DNA of 64,000 nucleotides. Source: Euptelea pleiosperma (Eukaryota > Streptophyta > Magnoliopsida > Ranunculales > Eupteleaceae). How positions within the stretch are numbered: position 1 is the first letter of the stretch; every line of letters begins with the position of its first letter. Below the pieces are notes generated by a model that was not told the DNA's origin, ran no database searches, and saw nothing but the letters and a program-made list of their open reading frames with translations. Position numbers and translations under genes: made by a program. This document shows, piece by piece, positions 56,601-64,000 of the stretch. The stretch is taken from NCBI GenBank assembly GCA_035048495.1, contig CM068553.1, positions 21,515,190-21,579,189 on the forward strand. The letters run 5' to 3'.

Positions 56601-59449
56601 GGTGTCACAGAAGACACGGATTGAAGAGGTTTGACTTCAGTAGTAAAAGGAATGATGGGTTCTCTGGCCATGGTTATCAGAGGCTCGAACTCGATGAGTG
56701 GAGCGGGGATCTCTATCAGTGGAGCAGTTTCCAAAAGATCATTGAGATCAGAAATAGCTGACTCTGTTGCAAAGTCAGCTCCAAAGTGTTCTAGACACTG
56801 CTTAAGAATATCTTCGGTGGAGTCCGGGATTAGACTCTCAATGGCACACATTTCATCTGTCACTTCGCGATCGGCATCTTGTTGCATTAAACGAAAGATG
56901 TTGACCTCAGCTTTGAGGTTACCAAAAGCAATGGACATGTTTCTGTCCCGGCACCCGATGTGTGCGTTCGCGGTGGCAAGGAATGGACGGCCTAAGATGA
57001 CCGGAATGCGGTTATCCTGACACGGCTCGGTGTCGAGAATGATAAAGTCCACAGGATAATAAAAGTCAGCGACTTTTACTAGGACATCTTCAATGATTCC
57101 TCTTGGAATCTTGATGGACTGATCAGCCAATTTCAGGGTGACATTGGTAGGCTTCATATCTTTCAGTCCTAACTGCTGATATACCGAGAATGGTATGAGG
57201 TTAACGCTAGCCCCTAAATCTAGCAAGGCAGTGCAGCTAAAGTTGTCGCCAATTTCACATTGGACAGTTGGGCTACCTGGATCCTTGTGTTTGATCACAC
57301 TATTGCGTTGAATGAACGCGGTAGCTTTTTCGGCCAAGAAGGCAGCTTTGGGTACATGCGTACGCCGCTTAACTGTGCACAAGTCCTTGAGGAATTTGGC
57401 ATAGGAAGGGATTTGCTTGATAGCAGAAAGGAATGGGATATTGATCTGGACGTCTTTAAAGACATCTAAGATCTCAGAGAATTGCTGATCCCGCTTATCT
57501 TGGACAAGTCTGTCCGGGAAGGGAGGCTTTACTCGACAAATGGATTTGTCTTTAGCCTTAGATTTCTGCACAGGGATATCTGATGTTGGTGCAGAGGTAG
57601 AAGAAGCAGAGGTAGGATTGGTACTAGTTTCCTCTGTACGAGTGATAGGTGCTGGAGATGGCACCAGCGGTGGTTGGACTCCCATGTCCACAATTTTTCC
57701 AGATCGTAGGGTGGTTACAGCTTGCACCTCCCCTTGACAGTTCTCATTCTGGCTTTGAGATTGGGATCCGATCTCATATACTGCTCCTTTGGCATTTCCT
57801 TTAGGGTTAGCAATGGGTTGGCTAGGAAAAATGCCTTTAGCTTTCTCAGCTTCCAAGTTGCCTAAGCGTTGCTCTAGACGAAGCATGGATTGCTGTTGCT
57901 GTTGCTCTAGGCGTTGCATAGATTGTTGTTGCTGAGTAATGAGTTGAGCTAGAAGGTCTTCGATACCAGATTTGGGGAGCGACTGTTGGGGGGCAGCTAA
58001 TGGGAGCTGAGGCACCAATTCGCGACTCGAGCTCATTGGGGCATTATAGTTATAGGCTGGAGAATTAGTTGGGACAATCGGTTGGTTCTGAAAGTTCTGG
58101 GGAACTCTTTGCTGATTCTGAAATGTGCTCTGTTGTCCAGAGTATTGACCCTGTTGGAATTGCTGGTTCTGAGTAGATGGGTACTGATTCTGCTGGTACT
58201 GACCCTGATTGAATTGCCTATTGGGTTGATTGAACCCAGGAGGATACATGCTCTGAGGTTGACGCGGAGGTTGAGCTTGAGGTTGAGTAGACTGAGGCCT
58301 CCAAGAGAAGTTAGGGTGGTTTCTCGTGTCCGGATGATAAGATTGACTATACGAGTTCTGAGTAGGAGGTTTGTATGTGCTGAAAGCACAAACTTCTTCC
58401 TGAAGAGGATTAGACCATCCTTCATTTAAAGGACAATGCTCAGTAGTATGGGAGGGTTGCAGACAGAGGGTACAGGATTCCATAGGGCTCTCGTGTCCCA
58501 CATGCATGACTGGGGTAGATTGTTGAGTAGGCTTTTGTACAGACACAGCCAGTGCGGAGACTGACTTGCTCAACTCTTGAATGACTGATCGAAGCTCAGT
58601 ATCAGCTGTAGCATCATGTCCCTTGGTTGTCCTTTGGACCGAAGTGGTTCGACTAAACTCTGAGTCAGTCGTCCAATGTTGAGAGTTTTCTCCTAACTCT
58701 CCCAAGAATTTGTATGCATCGGTCGGAGTTTGGTGCAGGAATTTTCCTTGGCACATTGACTCTACCATGGTCCGGGACTCATCAGTAAGTCCCTTATAGA
58801 AGACGTGGACAAGATTGCCCTTGTCGATGCTATGGTGGGGACACTTAGTCAGGTAGTCTTGGAATCTATCCCACGCTTCAAAAAATTTCTCATCGGACTT
58901 TTGTCGAAAGTCCTGGATGAGTTGCTTCATTTGGTTGGTCCGAGTCATGGGGTAGAATTTAGACATGAATTTGCCCACCAACTCTTTCCAACTGCTGATT
59001 GAATCAGCGGGTAAGGAGTAGAGCCAATCTGAGGCTCGGTCTTTGAGCGAGAATGGGAAAACTCGCAGACGGACATTGTCATCATCGAGGTTCTGATTTT
59101 TGAAAAGTAGAATGACATGTTGGAATTCCCTAATATGGGAATATGGGTCTTCTCTTGGGAGACCACGAAAGGTTGGCAGCATTTGGATCGTCTGTGGCCT
59201 GATCTCAAATTGTACCACCGTAGTAGGTGGGAGAACAATGCAAGTGGGCGGATTGGCAGAGATAGGAGCGAACGTCTCGATAAGAGGTCGTTCGACTGCC
59301 ATGACTACAAAGGTAGTAGTACTGGGGGAGGCGGGTGGGGAAAGAGATGGGGAAGAATTCAGTGGAGGATCCACTGTAGGGACGTGATTCTCAAATCGAA
59401 CCAAGCGCTTGTTCGGGCGAGTCCAACCGGGCATACGCGAATGAGGCAA
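53669..59449 (-). CDS. Athila-type Gag-Pol polyprotein (1926 aa)
   Basis: One open frame for the structural and replication proteins of F. Approximate order in residues: Gag capsid domain 90-300 ([19 protein letters not shown]), CCHC knuckle [14 protein letters not shown] near 325, Gln-rich linker 370-560 with coiled-coil-like [14 protein letters not shown], aspartic protease near 710-840 ([15 protein letters not shown]), RT about 1060-1240 ([13 protein letters not shown]; catalytic [11 protein letters not shown] near 1204), RNase H about 1340-1460 ([15 protein letters not shown]), integrase zinc domain about 1560-1605 (HDQPCGGHF ... CKTCPNC) and integrase core with [24 protein letters not shown] and [10 protein letters not shown]. 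The end has GPYTV and [11 protein letters not shown], with no chromodomain. The PR and RT signatures and the tRNA-Asp PBS place it in Athila. No stop or missing catalytic residue was seen. The family-conserved start is Met50 (MAVERP, 59302); the 49-residue extension is also open in E, so either start is possible. Confidence 0.95.
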   Translation of the reverse strand: MPHSRMPGWTRPNKRLVRFENHVPTVDPPLNSSPSLSPPASPSTTTFVVMAVERPLIETFAPISANPPTCIVLPPTTVVQFEIRPQTIQMLPTFRGLPREDPYSHIREFQHVILLFKNQNLDDDNVRLRVFPFSLKDRASDWLYSLPADSISSWKELVGKFMSKFYPMTRTNQMKQLIQDFRQKSDEKFFEAWDRFQDYLTKCPHHSIDKGNLVHVFYKGLTDESRTMVESMCQGKFLHQTPTDAYKFLGELGENSQHWTTDSEFSRTTSVQRTTKGHDATADTELRSVIQELSKSVSALAVSVQKPTQQSTPVMHVGHESPMESCTLCLQPSHTTEHCPLNEGWSNPLQEEVCAFSTYKPPTQNSYSQSYHPDTRNHPNFSWRPQSTQPQAQPPRQPQSMYPPGFNQPNRQFNQGQYQQNQYPSTQNQQFQQGQYSGQQSTFQNQQRVPQNFQNQPIVPTNSPAYNYNAPMSSSRELVPQLPLAAPQQSLPKSGIEDLLAQLITQQQQSMQRLEQQQQQSMLRLEQRLGNLEAEKAKGIFPSQPIANPKGNAKGAVYEIGSQSQSQNENCQGEVQAVTTLRSGKIVDMGVQPPLVPSPAPITRTEETSTNPTSASSTSAPTSDIPVQKSKAKDKSICRVKPPFPDRLVQDKRDQQFSEILDVFKDVQINIPFLSAIKQIPSYAKFLKDLCTVKRRTHVPKAAFLAEKATAFIQRNSVIKHKDPGSPTVQCEIGDNFSCTALLDLGASVNLIPFSVYQQLGLKDMKPTNVTLKLADQSIKIPRGIIEDVLVKVADFYYPVDFIILDTEPCQDNRIPVILGRPFLATANAHIGCRDRNMSIAFGNLKAEVNIFRLMQQDADREVTDEMCAIESLIPDSTEDILKQCLEHFGADFATESAISDLNDLLETAPLIEIPAPLIEFEPLITMAREPIIPFTTEVKPLQSVSSVTPISTPSAPKLELKPLPTDLSYAYLGPKETYPVIIASALSESERKKLLELLNEHKSAIGWTIDDIRGIDPSVCQHHIYLEDESKTSREHQRRLNPVLKDVVRDEVLKLLDAGIIYPISDSKWVSPIHVVPKKAGFTVVENENKEMVTQRLKKGWRVCIDYRRLNTNTRKDHFPLPFIDQMLERLAGHSYYCFLDGYSGYNQIPIAPEDHEKTTFTCPFGTFAYKRMPFGLCNAPATFQRCMMSIFSDMVEKFLEVFMDDFSVFGSSFDDCLTHLGLVLQRCQDKRLVLNWEKCHFMVKKGIVLGHVISHQGIEVDKAKIDIISTLPIPKSVRDIRSFLGHGGFYRRFIKDFSQIARPLSHLLAKDSPFDFNADCVKAFERLKSELTTAPIIRPPDWTLPFEVMCDASDYALGAVLGQRIDKRSHVIYYASKTLNSAQMNYSTTEKELLAVVFALDKFRQYLLATKVVVYTDHAALRYLMSKKETKPRLIRWILLLQEFDLEIKDKKGTENVVADHLSRLTLESSFDTQPIPETFPDEQLFAISVNPWYADIVNYLVTEEMPSHWSKQDKSQFLARVKYYSWDDPYLYKYCPDQIIRLCVLESDQLNILSSCHDQPCGGHFSTKKTAEKVLQCGFYWPTLFKDAHIYCKTCPNCQHLGRISQRNMMPLTPIQVDEIFDIWGIDFMGPFPVSYGFEYILLAVDYVSKWIEAIPTKSNDHKVVVKFLKEFIFARFGAPKAIISDGGTHFCNRIFEKLMKKYGVTHKVALAYHPQTSGQVEVSNRQIKQILEKTVNTTRKDWSTRLTDALWAYRTAYKTPLNMSPYRLVFGKPCHLPVEIEHRALWAIKKLNFDLDSAGEERKLQMNELEELRNDAYNLSKNYKAKMKWIHDKSILRKEFQPGQKVLLYNSRLHLFPGKLKSRWTGPYTVTAVTPFGAITIEDPKDHSSFQVNGQRLKQFHELDVLFIQTFEIDLIDPAYVD

Positions 59450-61129
59450 GCTCTATACTTGGCAAAAAGTTGCCAGAGAGGAACAATATCCTAAATGATG
59501 CACACCAAGCACAGATAATCCTATTCTAAGCACTCAGGATATATTTTAGGAATTATCTTTGTTAGTTTTGGGGCTAGAGTAGATTATGACAGTGGGCGGA
59601 CCACTGGTTTATCTTTTAACCGCCGGACTAACTGTTTTGCACTCAGAGGTTCTCACCAGGCTACACTCTTCAGAGCGAATCCTTTAGTACTAGCTCTAGT
59701 TAACAACAAGGCAATCCGAAGCCTAGACAGACGTGCGGCACAATGGCTGACTTAAGTACGTCCCAGACTAACCGGATTGGTCAAGTGTATAAGAAGAGTG
59801 TTCCCTCGGGTTAAGCTAGGGTTGGTGCGTGTTCCTAGTCCACACGTAACTAACCGCCGAATAGTCCAAGATGCCACGTCGAGCTTAGTGTACTTGAGTA
59901 GCAGGGACTTATGGGTGTGTTAGACAACAGGGACCCGCGCTCGTGGTCTTATTTCGATTGGATGTTAAGCGGGTTCGCTTTGTGTGGATTTTTCCTCGAA
60001 CACCGGGCTAATTGGCTCTACTTCTTGATTCTTTTTATTATAGATGGATCCTGGGGATCAATATCAGCTGGAGTGATGAGGTGGGTGATGAAATCCCACC
60101 AGTTTCAATTTTGGAGCTGGGTCTGCTCTCTTAGAGTTGATTGATTAACGGCCACTCCACGCAAGTCGAATAAGTTGTTGCTATAAAACAAATAGACAAG
60201 CGGCAATGATGCACCCAATATGCTCTGTATCGCACTCAAGGCGAGGATAGAGACTTACCTCCCGTGGGCCACGCCACGGGGTCTCCTCCGTGGGTTAGAG
60301 AGGGGTATCCTAATGGGCTTGGGCCCGACTCCACCTCTTTGAGCTTTCGCTCTCTACCCACACTGGATCGTGTTCCTGCAGAAAAGTTAGATCGCATGGT
60401 CTAGGTATTCGGGATTCTATTTGGAAGATCCTTGCCTTTTTAGGGTTCACTGAACAAGCACTAGATTTAGGCAAGTTTTTGAATTAGTTTCCAAATTCGA
60501 GATGGGTTAAAATTTAGGAATTCCCAGATTGGAAAATACCTAGATTGGAAAGTTTCCCGAACGGTGGAGATCTTCCAAGAAAGATTTGATTGCGAGATCC
60601 CTTATAATTTTGGAAAATTTCCCAAAATTGAAATTCTGCTAGATTTGGGGTGTTTCCTTTTGCAGACTTTTCCAAATTCGGAAGATTTCTAAAGATAGAA
60701 ATTCTTCTACAGAGGAAACTTCTAAGAGGGGAAACCCTAATTTAGCAAAGTTTCAAGATTTTAGAATCTTTCCAAAAATTGCAAATCCTTGATTGGTGAT
60801 TTCTAAAAATCTGCAGAATATGAAACCCTAATTTTTTTTGAATTTTGATTTTATTATTTTTTTGGTAATTTCCACTTAATCTAGGGTTTCTAAAAAACCC
60901 TAGAACAAGATCTAGCAGTTATTTGGAAAGCAGTAAAATTCCTAAATTATTACAAATTGCACTCGGCCTTCCGAGGCATTAAAAATAGTAATTTAAAAAC
61001 TGCTTAAAATCAACAAAAACAAAAAATAGAAAGTTTCCCGAAAAGGTCGGGCTGTCCAAATTGAGCAGCTTTTCGATTCAGCAACTTTCTAATTCCGTCT
61101 TTACGTCCTTTTTCGCACTCCCGAACACC
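59450..61129 (-). mobile_element. 5' leader of element F
   Basis: About 1.7 kb, noncoding. On the - strand from the PBS: AT-rich part, GAGC-GAAA-GCTC hairpin (60352-60341), GC-rich stems around CCACGG/CCGTGG, donor-like AGGTAAGT (60260-60253), then TGGCAA-CTTT-TTGCCA (59475-59460) just before the ORF. The frame at 59911-60144 is antisense noise. Confidence 0.78.
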
Positions 61130-61147
61130 CGAGCGGCAGCGGCGCCA
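61130..61147 (-). promoter_or_regulatory. primer-binding site of F, tRNA-Asp type
   Basis: On the - strand TGGCGCCGCTGCCGCTCG starts two bases after the LTR end. It matches the tRNA-Asp complement at 13 of the first 14 bases. Confidence 0.85.
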
Positions 61148-61149
61148 TT

Positions 61150-63984
61150 TGAAAGTAGGATTTTTCCGCTTCGTTGGTTACGGAAACCCTTACTTCAACA
61201 CAATTTTAATTAATCCGAGACTTTTAACCTGTAGAATGAGCAATTTTACACAGTGGCTTGTGTCGGATGTCGATCCGCACTCGGAATTAGTCGGATTAGC
61301 GCGAATAAGAACAAAACTTACGGAATATCACAAGAAATAATAGATAAGAACAAACTTCATCATTCAGTGATCAAAATGTCTATTACAATGCTTGAATCGA
61401 ACATAAAATAAAATAAGATGAACTAAAAAGCAGTTTTAAAGAAGAAAATTCTAAAGAGAGTTAGAGAGAGAAAGTTAGAAAGAGGTCTCTAGAAAGAGAG
61501 ATTACTCTCTAGAGAGAGAAAACTAATTTAGAGAGAGAAATTTTTAACCTAGAGAGAGAACTGAGGAAATAAAGGGAGAAACTACCTCAGCAACTTCACC
61601 AGAATGGGATTGGACCATTGATCGGCCATTGTGGTGCACGGAATATGATGGTGGTTCTTGTGGGGCTGCTAAGTAGAAGGCAGTGCATGGTAGAGATGGA
61701 GTTGAAGGGAGATTTATTGGGTTTTGGGGTGCTGGACTACGGAGGAGCATGTAATGGAGGGTTGTAGGCGGCAAGGAGGAGATATGATCTCCACAGCAAC
61801 AGTGAATGGAGGGTGCGCCTGTGGTCAAGATCTACTCCAGACAAGAGAACCCGTGGATTAGTTTCCACGTTTTGGAGATAAGACGCCAGCTGGTGCTTGG
61901 TAGAGAGTGGGGTGGATGGTGCACTAGCAGCAAGAAGAGCACTAGCTGCTCTTTGGAGAAGTGGCGGCGATCTGTGAGCAAGTGGTGATGTTGCACGGTG
62001 GTGCACTTGTGGGCGGTCTAGAAGGTGGAGAGGCTAACCTTGAATATGAGTTGGAGATGCAACAGGTCATGGACGTACATAGCAGCGCTAAGAGGGGCAG
62101 TCACTGAAGATGGAGATCATAGGGTGAAATCGGTGGTGGAGGAGCCAGCAATCGTGGAGAGTTGAGGGCGGATCTGCTGGCTTTGCAAGTCCATGCACCA
62201 GCAAGGATGCCGGAGTTGCATGGCGATCACGGTGGGACACACCTGCTGGTGGTGCAAAGGAGATGCACCAGTCCAAGGGAGAGACGGCTTCCCCTTCTCC
62301 TTCAACGGACTGGAGTTGCAGGTTGCAACTCCAGCACGTTAGAGAGACGGGGTGTGGGGGGCGATGGCTGGTGCAGGCGCTCCAGCAGGTAGGAGTCGGT
62401 GATGATGGAGGCGCTGGTTGCTGCCAGTGGAGACTGATGTGAAGGCGAGGTGGAGGGCAGACGTCTTCTTCTTCTTCTCTTTTCTGGTTCTTTTTTTTTT
62501 TCTTTTTGTTTGTGGAACGGTGAAGAAGAGGAGGAGGGTGACGGTGGCTGGGTTTGCTTGAGGGATCCCAAAGGAGGATAGGACGATGGAGGAGATGAGG
62601 AGAGGGAGGCGAAGATAGAAGTGCTGTGTAACGTGGGGCGTAAGGAGCACTGACGGCCGGAGTTGCAGGTCTGCAACTCCGGCGTTAAAAAAAAACGGTA
62701 ATGAAAAACGAAAACGAAAACGAAAAAAAAAAAAAAGAAAAAGAAGAAGAAGAAGAAGAAGAAGAAGAAGAAGAAGAAGGAGACTGATGCCGTGGAGGAG
62801 CACTGACGGCCGGAGTTGCAGGCAACTCCGGCGAAGAAGAAGAAGAAGATGAAGAAAATGAGAAAGAGAAAAGAAGAAAAAGAAGAAGAATGGGGCCAAG
62901 GGTGAATGCGGGATTGATAGGGGGAGAGAAAGGAGAAGATTTGAGGGGGATTAGGGTTCGAACGAACCCTTCTCCCTCCTCTTATAAAGCTCCCTATTTC
63001 TGGAAATAGGGTATTTTTTGAAAATAAAAAAATATATTTTTTTTTTTTTTTTTTTTTTAAGTAAAAACCTACTTTTCTATGGGGAATCTCCCCAATTAGT
63101 GGACCCCCCATTTAATTAAAATTATTTTTGAAATTCGCGGGGTCCACTAACTGGTCGGACAGCGGGTCGATGCTGATGGGCCCGGCTACTGGCCCACATG
63201 GACTGATGATGTCCATCGTCTCACAAGATGATGTGACAGGCATTCTGAAGGCGATCGGATGGATGGTGACTTGATTGGGACCCAGATTGGTAGATCGACG
63301 GATCTAGAGAGATCCAACGGTCAGAAAGCTAAGGGAGATGAGATAGAGCTGATAGGCAGGAGTTCTGGGGTTAGGTCAGTAGATTCGAGGATCGAGAGAT
63401 GAAGAGAGAGAGAGAATAAGGAGAGATGAGAGAAAAAGTATAAAAAAAAATGGAAAAAAAGCACTGGCGGAGGGTCTGGAACCTTGTTCTTCACTGTGAC
63501 CATCCTCACGCTTCTCCAGTAGAGTCGACCATCATTCTTTGCTGACTCATGTGGCTTTAAACGCTTTGGTCCGTCTCTTGGTCATTGGCTCTCCTACTCT
63601 CTTCGTTCTTTGGGCCGGCTTTTTGGTCATCTTATTCAGCCCATATTTGGCCCATATCTTCTAGTTATAGCATGTGGGCTTGTTAAGCTTTGATAATGGG
63701 CTTTCATGATCGATTTGGGCCCACAAGTCTCGAAAATCGTCCCATCGGGGTTTCCTGCGACAGAAGAAGCGCGTAATGAGACTTTATCAGAACGGCTTAA
63801 TATTTAGACTTCCGAAAATGTGTTTAATGCATGCAAATATACCATTTCGTCCAGAAAAGTGTGTTTTACGCAATGAGATAGACTCTTACGTAGAAAAGTG
63901 GATAATTAGAGCAGTTTTACGTAGGAGAGTGCGATAACGCTAACAGGATAAGTGCTTAAAATAAGCACTTTTGAGCGAATATCA
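61150..63984 (-). mobile_element. 5' LTR of element F
   Basis: 2835 bp, nearly identical to 48886-51724. The promoter palindrome is damaged here by a 6-bp central deletion (62992-63011). GGAGTTGCAG hairpins lie near 62310, 62656 and 62812. Confidence 0.93.
62954..62990 (-). promoter_or_regulatory. putative LTR promoter core of F
   Basis: On the - strand the TATA element CTTTATAAG (62989-62981) lies about 25-30 bases upstream of the dyad GGGTTCG-TT-CGAACCC (62969-62954), where transcription should start. Confidence 0.55.
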
Positions 63985-64000
63985 CTCCACGTCAACCTCA
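63985..64000 (+). pseudogene. gag of Athila copy E resumes after F
   Basis: CTCCACGTCAACCTCA: after the duplicated CTCCA the frame continues Pro-Arg-Gln-Pro exactly as in the F Gag (QAQPPRQPQ). The rest of E lies beyond the window. Confidence 0.88.

Larger units (their letters stand above)
48886..63984 (-). mobile_element. complete Athila (Ty3/gypsy) retrotransposon F, 15.1 kb, TSD CTCCA
   Basis: Full structure on the - strand: 5' LTR 61150-63984, PBS 61130-61147, leader, gag-pol 59449-53669, 3' untranslated region, PPT 51736-51725, 3' LTR 51724-48886. CTCCA is present at 48881-48885 and 63985-63989. Joining the flanks restores the gag of E (Gln-Pro-Pro-Arg-Gln-Pro), which confirms the insertion. 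I count roughly eight to ten substitutions between the LTRs over 2.8 kb plus homopolymer length changes, so insertion is recent. There is no env-like frame. Confidence 0.95.

Noticed and set aside
56339..56761. Frames on the + strand inside 53669-59449
   Set aside because: Shadows of the gag-pol polyprotein. No independent start context or known domain.

Overview
Organism and setting. The window is nuclear DNA of a flowering plant with a large, repeat-rich genome. The evidence is nested Ty3/gypsy LTR retrotransposons of plant-specific lineages (Athila, whose primer-binding site matches plant tRNA-Asp, and a Tekay/Del-type chromovirus primed by initiator tRNA-Met), hAT-type elements with 8-bp target duplications, and one small arabinogalactan-peptide-like gene. 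The species cannot be named from the sequence. Athila density of this kind is usual in pericentromeric or other heterochromatic regions. Coordinates of LTRs, target-site duplications (TSDs), PBS and PPT were read by eye from the bases. Layout. (1) 1-7751: the right part of an Athila-type LTR (1-1489), then a decayed non-autonomous Athila relative on the + strand (1490-3774) joined tail-to-tail at about 3770-3774 to a second copy on the - strand (3770-4102 and 6588-7751). The - copy is split by a solo LTR (4103-6587, TSD AAGGG). (2) 7752-19487: a decayed chromovirus on the - strand (3' LTR 7752-11253, pol, gag, PBS, truncated 5' LTR), split by a second solo Athila LTR (12827-15557, TSD CTGCT). 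(3) 19488-23195: the only non-LTR island. It holds a 978-bp hAT element (TSD ACTCTAGC/ACTCTGGC) with a second hAT-like MITE nested in it (TSD CTAAAAAC), then the arabinogalactan-peptide-like gene (21342-21539). (4) 23196-33215: an old - strand LTR split by a 426-bp MITE and by a complete 8.25-kb non-autonomous element, C (24328-32577, TSD AACAC). (5) 33216-46097: a - strand LTR interrupted by non-autonomous element D (35861-44734). D has an intact 607-codon open frame and a truncated 3' LTR fused to a - strand LTR fragment. (6) 46095-64000: an Athila copy E (+ strand, gag), whose gag is interrupted by a young, apparently complete 15.1-kb Athila element F on the - strand (48886-63984, TSD CTCCA, one 1926-codon gag-pol frame). 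The gag of E resumes at 63985. How the parts relate. F is a self-sufficient element by sequence: Gag with a CCHC knuckle, protease, RT, RNase H and integrase, with no chromodomain and no env-like frame. C, D and the remnants in 1-7751 form a related non-autonomous group with the same LTR ends, PBS type, leader and 3' untranslated region. Their protein is an in-frame fusion of Gag and protease remnants that lacks the capsid core, zinc knuckle, protease active site, RT, RNase H and integrase. The shared cis elements suggest the F-type element mobilises them; this is inference. Main points for a second look: this non-autonomous protein family, a retrovirus-like structured leader with a conserved splice donor, matching hairpins at both ends of the internal region, a 26-bp palindrome beside the LTR TATA box that repeatedly breaks, and scattered GGAGTTGCAG hairpins in the LTRs.
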